Shown one piece after another: positions 1-12,374 of a DNA stretch of 64,000 nucleotides. The position numbers and the translations under genes are program-made. Each line of letters begins with the position of its first letter. Position 1 is the first letter of the stretch. The notes under the pieces were generated by a model. The model was not told the DNA's origin. It was given only the letters and a program-made list of their open reading frames with translations, and ran no database searches. Location of the stretch: contig NZ_JAPCWC010000004.1 in the NCBI RefSeq assembly GCF_026420865.1, positions 62,001-126,000 on the forward strand. Direction: 5' to 3'. This DNA is from Novosphingobium clariflavum. Its GTDB lineage: Bacteria; Pseudomonadota; Alphaproteobacteria; Sphingomonadales; Sphingomonadaceae.

Positions 1-1
1 C

Positions 2-106
2 GCCAAGCACGGCTTCGAACAGATCGGCACCCGCCAGTTCGACGTCGGCGGCCAGACTTATGACGACCTCGTGCTGGCGCGCTCGCTCGCGCCCGCACAG
101 GCCTAA
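2..106 (+). CDS. C-terminal end of a GNAT-type N-acetyltransferase (partial)
   Basis: Only the last 34 codons are inside the window, ending in TAA at 104-106. The peptide runs from [17 protein letters not shown] to a DLVLARSL tail. This resembles the end of GNAT acetyltransferases, where a Y-x-K-x-G-F segment precedes a final hydrophobic strand. The next gene, metH, starts 20 bases downstream, so the two may be co-transcribed. The acyl acceptor cannot be told from this fragment. It could also be the tail of another small enzyme, because the catalytic core is off the left edge. Confidence 0.5.
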   Translation, partial: AKHGFEQIGTRQFDVGGQTYDDLVLARSLAPAQA

Positions 107-126
107 TCACCAGAGAACCCAACCCC

Positions 127-2778
<2,652 letters not shown>

Positions 2779-2801
2779 CGGGACCCCGCGCCGATACGGT
2801 C

Positions 2802-2831
2802 GCCGTGCCCGTCTCTCGTGACGGGCACGGC
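2802..2831 (+). terminator. Perfect hairpin downstream of metH
   Basis: GCCGTGCCCGT at 2802-2812 and ACGGGCACGGC at 2821-2831 form an 11-bp perfect stem with an 8-base loop, 23 bases after the metH stop. No T-tract follows. It may be a weak terminator, a transcript-stabilising structure or the target of Rho-linked termination. Confidence 0.5.
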
Positions 2832-2918
2832 GTACTCGCGAACGGAAACGCTCAGAGCGTTTTTCGAACGGAGTGGAACACGCCGTGACTCGGAAAAACG
2901 CGGAAAACAAAGAATTTG

Positions 2919-2966
2919 GAGCAGTTTCCGAGCCATCAGGTGATTCCACCTGATTGGAAAACGCTC
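2919..2966. repeat. Dispersed palindromic element, short form
   Basis: The segment runs from GAGCAGTTTCCGAG through CATCAGGTGATTCCACCTGAT to GGAAAACGCT. The CAGGTG/CACCTG core is an inverted repeat. Both outer sequences recur at 16928-17028, so this is a second, shorter copy of the same family. It abuts the stop codon of the small gene at 2965-3240. A related imperfect palindrome around 2838-2868 (AAACGCTCAGAGCGTTT) lies just before it. Confidence 0.7.
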
Positions 2967-3240
2967 AGTGCACCCCCGGGCGGTTCATGCCGGCGCGCCA
3001 GCGGGCGCGGTGGCGCTGGTAGGCCTCGCTGGTGGCGGTCCGGTCGATACTGGACATCACCCCGAGCGCGGCGTCGAGGCCGTGCCGGGCAAGCTGGTCG
3101 ATCACCGCGCGCTCGTCATGCCCGGCCTCGCGGGCAAGCGTCTTGAGCACCCGCGCGGTCTCGGCGAACTCGATCTCGCTGAGCATCGCGACGCGGCATT
3201 CGTTGTGCGAAGTCATGGCCTCACGCAGAAGACGACCCAT
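2965..3240 (-). CDS. Small protein of unknown function
   Basis: A 91-residue soluble protein with no signal peptide or membrane segment. It is charged and probably helical (SEIEFAETARVLKTLAREAGH). I do not recognise the family. The coding call rests on a good ribosome-binding site, AAGGGAG about 8 bases before the ATG at 3240, and on an ordinary acidic/basic composition. It stands alone between metH and the antiporter, on the opposite strand. A downstream ATG (MTSHNEC) is a possible alternative start. Confidence 0.55.
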   Translation of the reverse strand: MGRLLREAMTSHNECRVAMLSEIEFAETARVLKTLAREAGHDERAVIDQLARHGLDAALGVMSSIDRTATSEAYQRHRARWRAGMNRPGVH

Positions 3241-3584
3241 CAGAATTCTCCCTTAGGTAGAGCGGCCGGCAAAACGCCGTAAATCGATTGCATCCGCCGT
3301 TGAGAGCCCTCTACCAGCCGCACATCGGCCCGGCGGCTAATGGCCGGCTCCGGACAAGCACGCAGGTTTTCGGCAAGGTGGATTAGCCATGACCGCCTGC
3401 CCTGCCGCCCTGCCCTCTCCAAAATCGCCTGCGCCCCGGAAAATCAGCCACATTTCTTCCCCGGCGAAGTGCCCCCGGCCCCATCGAGGCTGTTGCGATT
3501 CGGCAATTGTGCAGCCATGCATTGGCCCAAAGAACGAGCCGCCCCCAGGGCACGGGAAGGCGGGCGGCGGGGGAAGTTGAAACA
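3241..3584. other. Gene-free stretch between the small gene and the antiporter
   Basis: These 344 bases separate two divergently transcribed genes, so both promoters should lie here. I see no convincing gene, strong -35/-10 pair or long inverted repeat. The region near 3585 is purine-rich (GGGGGAAG) and supplies the ribosome-binding site of the antiporter. Confidence 0.5.
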
Positions 3585-4778
3585 ATGGGCCTGACTGAAA
3601 TCTACCTGATCGCGCTGAGTGTGATCCTTGCCGTGCCATACCTGGTCTGGCGCCTGCTGCGCACCGAGCACTGGGCCCCGCTGGTGGTCGTGCAAATCAT
3701 CGGCGGCATCCTGCTGGGACCGGGCGTGCTCGGCCACTTCGCGCCGGACTTCCACGGCTTCGTGTTCACCCCGCAAGTCATGACCGCGCTCAACGGCGTG
3801 GCCTGGTGGGCGGTGATGATGTTCGTGTTTGTTGCCGGGGTGGAACTGGACCTGTCGGACGCCTGGAAGCATCGCGGCGAAACCAGCCTGACCGCCGCCT
3901 GCGCGCTGCTGACGCCGCTGCTGTCCGGCTCGCTCGCGGCTGCCTTGCTGCTGAAGACCCCCGGCTGGATCGGACCAAAGGGCACCTATCCGCAGGCCGT
4001 GCTGGGCATCGGCATGGCCTGCGCCGTCACCGCCCTGCCGATCCTTGTGCTGCTGATGGAAAAGCTCGGCATCTTCCGCGCCCCGCTCGGCCAGCGCCTG
4101 CTGCGCTACGCCAGCCTTGACGACATCGCCATCTGGGGTGTGCTGGCGCTGATCCTGGTCGACTGGGAGCGCGTGGGACGGCAGGGCCTGTTCCTTGCCG
4201 GCTTCGCGGTCGCCTCGATGATCGTGCGCGCCCTGTTCAAGCGCATCAACGAGCAGGACCGCTGGTATCTCTCGCTGATCTGGCTCGCAATGACCGGTTT
4301 CGCGGCCGACTGGTCGGGCCTGCACTTCATGGTCGGCGCGTTCCTGGCGGGCGTGGTGCTCGACGCCGGGTGGTTCACCCGCGAAAAGCTCGACACGTTC
4401 CGCGAATTCCTGCTGCTGACGGTCATGCCGGTGTTTTTCCTCAGCACGGGCCTGCGCACCAACTGGGGAATCGGCGGTGCGATGGTATTCGGCGCGGCCT
4501 TGCTGTTCCTCCTCGCCTCCGTCTCGGGCAAGCTGGCGGGCGTTCACCTCGCCGGCAGGCTGCTCGGCTGGAAGCAGGGCGAGGCCTCCGTGATCGGCTG
4601 GATGCTCCAGACCAAGGCGCTGATCATGATCATCTTCGTCAACGTCCTGCTCGACAAGCAGATCGTCACCGCGGAGACCTTCACCGCGCTGCTGCTGATG
4701 GCGGTGATGAGCACGATGCTCACCGTGCCGATGGTCAAGCCGCGTCTGGCGCGGCTCGGCATCGGCGAAGATCGATAA
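3585..4778 (+). CDS. Cation:proton antiporter (Na_H_exchanger domain, Kef/CPA2-like)
   Basis: An inner-membrane protein of 397 residues, almost entirely composed of hydrophobic helices (about 11-12). It fits the Na+(K+)/H+ exchanger domain of the CPA2 family and is expected to swap a monovalent cation for protons. Family-like segments include GVELDL at 85-90 and a CAVTALPIL helix. There is no C-terminal TrkA-N regulatory domain, unlike the second antiporter at 39084. The ATG at 3585 was chosen because it lies after GGGGGAAG and directly precedes the first membrane helix. The frame stays open to 3507 but that extension is low-complexity. Ion specificity cannot be read from sequence. Confidence 0.85.
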   Translation: MGLTEIYLIALSVILAVPYLVWRLLRTEHWAPLVVVQIIGGILLGPGVLGHFAPDFHGFVFTPQVMTALNGVAWWAVMMFVFVAGVELDLSDAWKHRGETSLTAACALLTPLLSGSLAAALLLKTPGWIGPKGTYPQAVLGIGMACAVTALPILVLLMEKLGIFRAPLGQRLLRYASLDDIAIWGVLALILVDWERVGRQGLFLAGFAVASMIVRALFKRINEQDRWYLSLIWLAMTGFAADWSGLHFMVGAFLAGVVLDAGWFTREKLDTFREFLLLTVMPVFFLSTGLRTNWGIGGAMVFGAALLFLLASVSGKLAGVHLAGRLLGWKQGEASVIGWMLQTKALIMIIFVNVLLDKQIVTAETFTALLLMAVMSTMLTVPMVKPRLARLGIGEDR

Positions 4779-4803
4779 GGCGGCATCGCAACGACAGCAC
4801 CGC

Positions 4804-4834
4804 AAAAGGCCGGGATCACCGCCCCGGCCTTTTT
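4804..4834. terminator. Bidirectional rho-independent terminator
   Basis: AAAAGGCCGGG and CCCGGCCTTTTT form a stem with an A-tract on one side and a T-tract on the other. It lies between the convergent antiporter (ends 4778) and SDR gene (ends 4864), and can serve both. Confidence 0.85.
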
Positions 4835-4863
4835 CGGCTTCAGGCGCCCGGTCTGTTTCGGCC

Positions 4864-5709
4864 TCAGGCGCCCGCCCTTCCGGCCAGCGCCTCCGCCGCC
4901 TGCCAGAACGCCTCGACGAAGTCGGCATCGCCAACCAGCGGATGGGGCTGGCGCGGCGCCCGCTCGTACCAGTAGCCGCCGCTCGACCGTCCCGGCTCTT
5001 GTGCCGAAGCCAGCCAGATCACCGTGTCCGCCCCCTGCGCGGGCGAAAGCTTGGGCGCATCGGCGTAAGCGGCCTGCACGCTGCCGGGCGTATGGGCGAA
5101 GAAATTGCTGCCTACCGTGCCGGGATGCACCGAATGGGCGACGATACCGTCCCCTGCAAGCCGCGCGGCCAGCGCCCGGGCATGGAGCACGTTGGCCAGC
5201 TTGCCACTGCAATAGGCCGCCCCCGGACTCCAGTTGCGAAGGTTCTGGAGATCGCCGAGATCGATCCCGGGGATCATCTCGCTGCCGTCCGAAGCCGTGT
5301 TGACGATCCGCACGCTGCCCGGCGGCGCATCGGCCGCCGCCGCTCGCATCAGCGGCAGGAGCCGCGCCGTCAGTACGAAGGGGCCGAGGAAATTGGCCGC
5401 GTAGTTCGCCTCGAAGCCTTCCACGGTCATCACCTGCTCGCGCGCCATGCCGCCCGCATTGTTGACCAGCACGTCGACACGGCCGGCCATATCCGCGACC
5501 GCGTCGGCCAGCCGGTCCGCCTCGGCCAGCAGCGACAGGTCGCCGCGCAGCATCTCCACGCCGGTGCCCAGTTCCGCCTGCGCCGCCGCGCAGCGCGCCG
5601 CATCGCGGCCGATCCCGACGACGCGAAACCCCTGCGCCGCCAGGGCCCGCGCCGTTTCCAGCCCGATCCCCGAACTGGCCCCCGTCACCACTGCCACGCG
5701 CTGCGTCAT
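4864..5709 (-). CDS. Short-chain dehydrogenase/reductase
   Basis: A 281-residue Rossmann-fold oxidoreductase of the SDR superfamily, cytoplasmic and NAD(P)-dependent. The cofactor motif TGASSGIG is at 9-16 and the NNAG motif at 83-86. The catalytic set is Ser140, Tyr166 and Lys170 (YxxxK as YCSGK). The extended segment between Ser and Tyr resembles retinol dehydrogenase or WW-domain-oxidoreductase-like SDRs. The substrate is not predictable. The ATG at 5709 is preferred over upstream in-frame starts because GGGAGAGG lies just upstream and the cofactor motif then begins at the usual distance. recQ is divergent, 148 bp away. Confidence 0.88.
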   Translation of the reverse strand: MTQRVAVVTGASSGIGLETARALAAQGFRVVGIGRDAARCAAAQAELGTGVEMLRGDLSLLAEADRLADAVADMAGRVDVLVNNAGGMAREQVMTVEGFEANYAANFLGPFVLTARLLPLMRAAAADAPPGSVRIVNTASDGSEMIPGIDLGDLQNLRNWSPGAAYCSGKLANVLHARALAARLAGDGIVAHSVHPGTVGSNFFAHTPGSVQAAYADAPKLSPAQGADTVIWLASAQEPGRSSGGYWYERAPRQPHPLVGDADFVEAFWQAAEALAGRAGA

Positions 5710-5857
5710 GTCTGCCTCTCCCTTCATCCGGCTTGCCGTGCGGCCGCGCGATCCTGGCGAGCGGCTGGGCAAAATCGCAAGCGGATGAGGCGGAATCGGA
5801 GGAAATCATCGGCCAAGCGGTTTTCAGCGCCCCCTTCCCTCTGCCATAAGCCCGGCC

Positions 5858-7645
<1,788 letters not shown>

Positions 7646-7651
7646 GGCCCG

Positions 7652-8341
7652 TCAGCCTGCGCCCTCGTACACCGCGCGCTGGGCTGCAAAGGCCCGCTGG
7701 AACGCAGGCCGCGCCTCCCCCCGCGCGACATAGCCGAGCAGCGGGCGGTTGGCCGCCAGCAGGTCCGAGGCGCCCAGCCGCCGCAGGACCTGCACCATCA
7801 TCAGGTCGCCCGCGCTGAAATCGCCGTCGAGCCATTCCGAAGAGCCGAGGCGCACCGCGAGCTCGTCCAGCCGCGCGGCGATGCGCTCCTCGATCGAGGC
7901 GAGGCGGGCGGCGAACCAGGGCCGCTCCTGCTCGAACAGCAGGACCTCGGAGCGCTGGACGATGACCGGCTCCACCGTGCTGAGCGCGGCAAACATCCAC
8001 ATCACCGCCCGCATCCGCGCGTCGGCGTCCAGCGGCAGCAAGCCGCCCTGACGCCCCACCTGGCGCCCCACCTCGCTCTGCGCCAGATGCAGCACGATGG
8101 CCCCGGATTCGAACAGCGCGAGATCGCCCTCTTCATACGTCGGGATCTGGCCGAACGGATTGCGGGAGCGATGCGCCGGCTGCTTCAGCTCCTCGAACGA
8201 GACGAGCCGCACGGTGTAGGGCCGGCCCACTTCCTCCAGCGCCCAGCGCACCGCCATGTCGCGCGCGAGCCCTCGGCCGCGATCCGGCGAGTGGGCAAAG
8301 GCGGTGATCGTCGGCGGCTGCGGCACGTTCGGCTGCGTCAT
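7652..8341 (-). CDS. Glutathione S-transferase family protein
   Basis: A 229-residue cytosolic protein with the thioredoxin-like N-terminal fold and helical C-terminal domain of glutathione S-transferases. The IPTYEEGDLALFESGAIVLHLA segment contains the cis-proline and the glutathione-contacting E-S pair of the family. The N-terminal catalytic residue sits in a SPDRGRGLARDMA context rather than a classic SxxS, so catalytic class is uncertain. ATG at 8341 is preferred over the GTG at 8350 because GGAG lies 8 bases upstream of it. It is divergent from yaiI. Substrate unknown. Confidence 0.85.
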   Translation of the reverse strand: MTQPNVPQPPTITAFAHSPDRGRGLARDMAVRWALEEVGRPYTVRLVSFEELKQPAHRSRNPFGQIPTYEEGDLALFESGAIVLHLAQSEVGRQVGRQGGLLPLDADARMRAVMWMFAALSTVEPVIVQRSEVLLFEQERPWFAARLASIEERIAARLDELAVRLGSSEWLDGDFSAGDLMMVQVLRRLGASDLLAANRPLLGYVARGEARPAFQRAFAAQRAVYEGAG

Positions 8342-8433
8342 CGGCGGCACTCCGGTTCCCCGGCATGATGCTCGGGAAGCGCAATTTCGGCAACCGCGTT
8401 CGTCATTTGCGCGAGACTGGGTTATGAGGCCGC

Positions 8434-8904
8434 ATGATCCGCATATTGATCGATGCCGACGCCTGCCCGGTGAAGGACGAAACCTACCGCGTGGCCGAGC
8501 GCACCAAAGTGCCGGTGGTGGTCGTGAGCAACAGGGCGATCCGGGTGCCGCAGAGCCCGCTCATCACGCGCAAGGTGGTGAGCGACGCCTTCGATGCCGC
8601 CGACGACTGGATCGCCGGGAACACCGCGCCGGGCACCGTCGTCATCACCGCCGACATCCTGCTGGCCGACCGCTGCCTCAAGCTGGGGGCGGACGTCATC
8701 GCGCCCAACGGCAAGCCCTTCACCACCTCCTCGATCGGCGGCGCCATCGCCACCCGCGCGATTCTGGCGGACCTGCGCGCCGGCGGCGACGCGATCGGCG
8801 GACCGCCGCCGTTCAGCAAGGCGGATCGCTCGCGGTTCCTCTCCAGTCTCGATCAGGTGCTGGTAAAGCTGCTGCGGAAAGGCTGCGTGTCCCCCACAGC
8901 CTGA
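8434..8904 (+). CDS. yaiI: YaiI/YqxD family protein (UPF0178, DUF188)
   Basis: A 156-residue cytoplasmic protein that matches the widespread UPF0178 family from end to end. It opens with IDADACPVKDE, a conserved acidic cluster, and has VVITADILLADRCL in the middle and a GPPPFSKADRSRF segment near the C-terminus. The conserved acidic residues and fold suggest a PIN-like nuclease relationship, but no biochemical role is established. It stands as a single gene, followed by a repeat element at 8937-8972. Confidence 0.9.
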   Translation: MIRILIDADACPVKDETYRVAERTKVPVVVVSNRAIRVPQSPLITRKVVSDAFDAADDWIAGNTAPGTVVITADILLADRCLKLGADVIAPNGKPFTTSSIGGAIATRAILADLRAGGDAIGGPPPFSKADRSRFLSSLDQVLVKLLRKGCVSPTA

Positions 8905-8936
8905 GCGCGTCGAAGAGCAGGCAACCGCGCGCCGCG

Positions 8937-8972
8937 CCCGCCGGGGGCTTCGACAGGCTCAGCCTGAGCGGG
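8937..8972. repeat. CTTCGACA-core repeat element, copy 1
   Basis: GGCTTCGACAGGCTCAGCCTGAG is enclosed by CCCGC (8937-8941) and GCGGG (8968-8972). The core is shared with copies at 9299, 16341 and 51002. It lies between the 3' ends of yaiI and the small membrane-protein gene. Confidence 0.65.
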
Positions 8973-8994
8973 TGGGGAGGTCTGATTTGGGTGG

Positions 8995-9198
8995 TTAGCT
9001 GCCGTTCCGTGTTTTACGCAGTCTAGCATACCTTTCCGGCGTTGACTGTGAGCGGTAGCGCCCTCCCGGCCGGTAAGGCGGCAACAGATCGACTAGCCTG
9101 AACAGCGCCCGGATCATCAAGCGATGAAATAGAAAATCCGCAACTAGCAGCACGACCAGAACGCTCGCACCAATCGCGATTCCCGCCGTCATGCTCAA
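8995..9198 (-). CDS. Small single-pass membrane protein, unknown function
   Basis: A 67-residue peptide with one strong membrane helix (IAIGASVLVVLLVADFLFHRLMI) followed by a basic tail rich in Arg and Tyr. I do not recognise the family. The start is taken as TTG at 9198, because an AGGAGG ribosome-binding site (complement of 9208-9213) lies exactly 9 bases upstream. The ATG two codons later would have a 15-base spacer. The strong ribosome-binding site is the main reason for calling it. No homolog is known to me, so it may be spurious. Confidence 0.45.
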   Translation of the reverse strand: MSMTAGIAIGASVLVVLLVADFLFHRLMIRALFRLVDLLPPYRPGGRYRSQSTPERYARLRKTRNGS

Positions 9199-9298
9199 AG
9201 CTGCTATCCTCCTACCAATCTCTACATTCCGTCAGATCGTAACGACCGCAACGGGTGGTGAGCGGACATTCGCGGATTTTGAAGAAAAGGGAAGATTC

Positions 9299-9333
9299 CC
9301 GGGGCCCTTCGATAAACTCAGGAGATCCCCCGG
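9299..9333. repeat. CTTCGAtAA-core repeat element, copy 2
   Basis: CCCTTCGATAAACTCAGGAGAT is enclosed by CCGGGG (9299-9304) and CCCCGG (9328-9333). It is nearly identical to the 51002 copy, but its enclosing stem differs in a compensatory way. Confidence 0.65.
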
Positions 9334-9464
9334 ACCCTCGGAATGTCAGCGTCGCGCGCGAATAGCCGTCAGCCTCCAATTGCGCCAAAGGCGCTTTTAA
9401 GCGTCTCCCGGCGCCAATCTTGCGCAAGGCGGTTGCGAGGCGCCACGTCGACATTTCCGGGGGT

Positions 9465-9528
9465 CAAGGGGGCCACAAGCCCCCTTGCTTCTCTCTTCCC
9501 TCTTCTGGATTCCCACCTTCGCGGGAAT
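9465..9528. repeat. Two adjacent hairpins in a gene-free region
   Basis: CAAGGGGGC (9465-9473) pairs with GCCCCCTTG (9479-9487) around a CACAA loop. A second palindrome, ATTCCCaccttcgcGGGAAT, spans 9509-9528 and resembles the common REP-like unit ATTCCCGC...GCGGGAAT. Together with the 9299 element they fill the 408-base gene-free stretch 9199-9606 downstream of the histidine kinase. Either may end its transcript. Confidence 0.55.
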
Positions 9529-9606
9529 GCTGAGGGGGGAGGGGGAGGCGAACGGCCGCAATGGGGCGTATCCGGAACGGCTGGTTTCGACTTGGAAATC
9601 GCGCTC

Positions 9607-11007
9607 CTACCCTGCCCCCAGCACCAGCCGCACTTCCAGCCCGCCGCCCGGCGCGTCGGTCAGTTCGACGCGGCCGTCGTGCAGCTTGGCCACCGCTTCC
9701 GCCAGCGCCAGCCCGAGCCCGGTTCCCGCCACCGAACGCGTCGGGTCGAGGCGGCCGAAGCGTTGCAGCGCGGCTTCGCGCTGCTCTGCGGGAATGCCCG
9801 GCCCGTTGTCGCGCACGCCGAGCACGACCTGGCCGTTGTGCCTTGCCGCGAAAACCGCGATCGCATTGCCACCCTGCGCATACTTCACCGCATTGTCGAC
9901 AAGGTTGCCCAGCGCCTGCCCCATCAGCTCGCGGTGGAGCCGCACGACCAGCCCCTCCGGCGCCTCGGCGGTGAGCGCGAAGCCCTCGTCCTCGGCATAA
10001 GGCTCGTAAAGCGCGGCAAGGTCTTCGAGGAAGGGGCCAAGCGCGGTCTGTTCGAAGCGCTCGCGGCCGATCCCCGCCTCGGCCCGGCCGATCTGGAGCG
10101 CGGTGGTGAGGATCCGGGTCAGCGTGTCGGCCTCGGCCAGGGCGCGGTTCATCGCCGCTTCCGCGGCCGGATCGCGCGCCTCTACCGCCGCCTGTTCCAG
10201 CGCCGAGCGCAGCCGCGTAACCGGGGAGCGCAAGTCGTGCGCCAGTCCTTCGGCCACCACCCGCAGTTCGCCCACCAGGGTCTCGATCCGCGCCAGCATC
10301 CCGTTGATCTCGCCCGCCAGCTCGTCGAAGGCATCGCCCGAACCGTCGAGCGGCACCCGCGCGTCGAAGGCCCCGGCGCCGACCCGGTGCGCGGTCTGCG
10401 CCATGTCGTGCACGCGGCGGCCGACGAGGCGCGAGGTCAGGAACGCCACCAGCATGGAAAGCGGCAGCGCCAGCAGCAGCGCCGCCAGCAGCGCCTGCTC
10501 GAAACTGCGCTGGAGCTTGAGGTCGCGCCCGGTCTCGACCCCCGCCAGCAGGGTGGAGCCGTCGGGCAGGCGCGCCTCCACCAGCGTCATCAGCTCGGGC
10601 TGGGAAAAGTCGCTGCGGTAGAGCGTGGTCGAGAACCAGTCGCCCTGCTGCCAGTCGCCCCGCACATCGCCGCGCGGCGGCAGCGCATCGAGATTGCCGG
10701 TCACGCGCCGCCCGTCCGGCCCGGCCAGCAGCATCACCGGGGCGCGGCGGCCCTCGGCGCGCAGGCGGGTGTCGATGGTGGTGCGCAGCCCCGCCATGCC
10801 GCCATCCTCGTAGGCGGCGAGCAGATCGTCGCGCAAGTCCTCGACCAGCGCGTGCTGCTCGTCGCGCACGCTCTGCTGGCTGGATATCCACACGAAGGCC
10901 AGCACCCCGCCGGTGGCGACCAGCTGAAACAGCACGACCGGGACAAACAGGCGGAACGAGGTCGAGCGCAGCAGCCGCGCCGCCCGCCGCCGGAGCTTTT
11001 CCCTCAA
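9607..11007 (-). CDS. Sensor histidine kinase (HAMP, HisKA, HATPase_c)
   Basis: A 466-residue inner-membrane sensor kinase. A first membrane helix (about 18-40) and a second (about 170-192) bracket a periplasmic sensor region of about 130 residues. HAMP follows at about 193-245. The phospho-acceptor is His257 in EGLAHDLRSPVTRLRS. The ATPase domain shows NLVDNAVKYA (N box), RDNGPGIP (G1) and GTGLGLALA (G2). The partner regulator lies directly upstream. I place the start at TTG 11007, whose last two bases open the TGA stop of the regulator (TTGA overlap); no ATG fits before the first helix. The signal sensed is unknown. The context suggests the cell envelope. Confidence 0.85.
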   Translation of the reverse strand: MREKLRRRAARLLRSTSFRLFVPVVLFQLVATGGVLAFVWISSQQSVRDEQHALVEDLRDDLLAAYEDGGMAGLRTTIDTRLRAEGRRAPVMLLAGPDGRRVTGNLDALPPRGDVRGDWQQGDWFSTTLYRSDFSQPELMTLVEARLPDGSTLLAGVETGRDLKLQRSFEQALLAALLLALPLSMLVAFLTSRLVGRRVHDMAQTAHRVGAGAFDARVPLDGSGDAFDELAGEINGMLARIETLVGELRVVAEGLAHDLRSPVTRLRSALEQAAVEARDPAAEAAMNRALAEADTLTRILTTALQIGRAEAGIGRERFEQTALGPFLEDLAALYEPYAEDEGFALTAEAPEGLVVRLHRELMGQALGNLVDNAVKYAQGGNAIAVFAARHNGQVVLGVRDNGPGIPAEQREAALQRFGRLDPTRSVAGTGLGLALAEAVAKLHDGRVELTDAPGGGLEVRLVLGAG

Positions 11008-11690
11008 GCCGAAAGGCCCAGCCGGTAGCCCGCCCCGCGCACGGTGTGGAGCAGCGGCGCGGCGCCGTCCTCGTCGAGCTTGCGGCGCAACCGGCTGACG
11101 TGGACGTCGATCACGTTGGTGCCGGGGTCGAAATGATAGTCCCACACCGCCTCCAGCAGCATCGTGCGGGTCACCACTTCGTCGACATGGCGCAGGAAAT
11201 ACTCGAGCAGGCGAAACTCGCGCGGCTGCAGATCGATCGCGCGGCTGCCGCGCTTCACCTTGCGGGCGAGCAGGTCCATCTCGAGATCGCCGCAGGACAG
11301 CCGCGTCTCCACGGCGCTCTGGCTGGCGCCGCGCTTCACCAGGAGCCGCACGCGGGCGAGCAGTTCGGCAAAGGCGAAGGGCTTGGTGAGATAGTCGTCG
11401 GCGCCCGACGTCAGCCCGGTCACGCGGTCGTCGGTCGAGCCCATGGCCGAAAGCACGATCACCGGCGTCTCGATGCCGCCCGCGCGCAGCGCGCCGAGCA
11501 CCGACATGCCGTCCATCTGCGGAATCATCCGGTCCAGCACGATGGCGTCATAGGTGCCGTCGCTGGCGAGGAACAGCGCGTCGCGCCCGTTGCCCGCCTT
11601 GTCGACCACAAAACCTTCCTCGGCGAACCCTTTCACGATGTAGGTCGCGGTGGCCTCGTCATCCTCGACCACCAGCAGCTTGTGCCCCAT
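11004..11690 (-). CDS. OmpR/PhoB-type response regulator
   Basis: A 228-residue two-component response regulator. The receiver domain holds the acidic pocket at Glu9-Asp10-Asp11, phospho-acceptor Asp53 (VLDRMIPQMDG) and the LTKPFAFAE lysine. The C-terminal winged helix (LQPREFRLLEYFLRH through IDVHVSRLRRKLD) binds DNA. ATG at 11690 is chosen for the GGAAGG just upstream; an earlier in-frame start at 11717 has no such support. It is the middle gene of a PDZ / regulator / kinase operon divergent from acvB, which makes that promoter region a natural target. Confidence 0.92.
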   Translation of the reverse strand: MGHKLLVVEDDEATATYIVKGFAEEGFVVDKAGNGRDALFLASDGTYDAIVLDRMIPQMDGMSVLGALRAGGIETPVIVLSAMGSTDDRVTGLTSGADDYLTKPFAFAELLARVRLLVKRGASQSAVETRLSCGDLEMDLLARKVKRGSRAIDLQPREFRLLEYFLRHVDEVVTRTMLLEAVWDYHFDPGTNVIDVHVSRLRRKLDEDGAAPLLHTVRGAGYRLGLSA

Positions 11691-11734
11691 GCCTTGCCTT
11701 CCCGCCTCCGCCAGCATTTGCGTGCTCCGGCAGA

Positions 11735-12226
11735 TCAGCGATTGCCGGGCTGCGGCGAACCGGCAAGGTCGATCCTGCGAACCGCCCCGAGATGCACCAC
11801 ATCGAGGTGCATAGGCCGTGCCCCGCGCTCAGACAACTCCTGCGCAAGGGTGGAAAACGAGCTGGCCTGCGCCCCGTCCACATCGACGATGCGGTCGCCC
11901 ACCACCAGCCCGGCATGTTCGGCATGGCCGTCCGAGCGCACCGAGGTGACGACCAGCCCGGGTTTGCCGTCGGGCAGGTCGTCGGCGGTGAAGTCCAGCA
12001 CCCGGCGGCTCGCCTCGTCCTGCGCGGCGGTCTCGTGCACGGCCGCGGCATCGGGCCCGACCAGCCCGAAGTGGTGCTGCGCCCACAAGTCGCCCCAGGT
12101 CAGCGCCCCGGTCACCGCCAGCAGCGCCCCCAGCATCGGCAGGAGGTCCAGCACGCGGCGCTTCGCGTCGTAGGGGAAGCCGGGATCGACCTCGCGGCCG
12201 GTACGGACATCGTCTGCGTCGGTCAT
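11735..12226 (-). CDS. Membrane-anchored PDZ-domain protein
   Basis: A 163-residue protein with a charged cytoplasmic N-terminus, one membrane helix (about 28-45, LDLLPMLGALLAVTGALTW) and a PDZ-like domain over about 85-155. The PDZ core reads VTSVRSDGHAEHAGLVVGDRIVDVDG, the usual substrate-loop and GDRI pattern. The domain should face the periplasm. There is no protease domain. It is first in an operon with the response regulator (44-bp gap) and kinase. PDZ proteins often recognise C-termini or modulate a protease or sensor, so it may tune the kinase. That role is inference. Confidence 0.75.
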   Translation of the reverse strand: MTDADDVRTGREVDPGFPYDAKRRVLDLLPMLGALLAVTGALTWGDLWAQHHFGLVGPDAAAVHETAAQDEASRRVLDFTADDLPDGKPGLVVTSVRSDGHAEHAGLVVGDRIVDVDGAQASSFSTLAQELSERGARPMHLDVVHLGAVRRIDLAGSPQPGNR

Positions 12227-12317
12227 CTCTCGTCCAGTTCACGCCAGAGAGGGAGCGGGGCACGCGATCGTCGGATGCGCGAACCTTCCGCTCAAGCACA
12301 CCCTTGAGCCTGACTAT

Positions 12318-12374
12318 CGCAGGGTGACGCGGCAAAGTCACATTAAGGAAATTCCATGTTCGCTCCACCCTGCG
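12318..12374. promoter_or_regulatory. Inverted repeats in the PDZ/acvB divergent promoter region
   Basis: CGCAGGGTG (12318-12326) and CACCCTGCG (12366-12374) are perfect 9-base inverted copies 39 bases apart. Between them GTGAC-N8-GTCAC spans 12324-12341. They lie in the 176-base gap from which the two-component operon and the acvB operon diverge, or just inside the leader ORF. They could be binding sites of the neighbouring OmpR-type regulator. No -10/-35 pair is obvious. Confidence 0.35.

Noticed and set aside
2838..2964. Considered as a possible small RNA or riboswitch after metH.
   Set aside because: The sequence is explained by a dispersed palindromic repeat with a second copy at 16.9 kb, and no promoter or conserved riboswitch core is visible.
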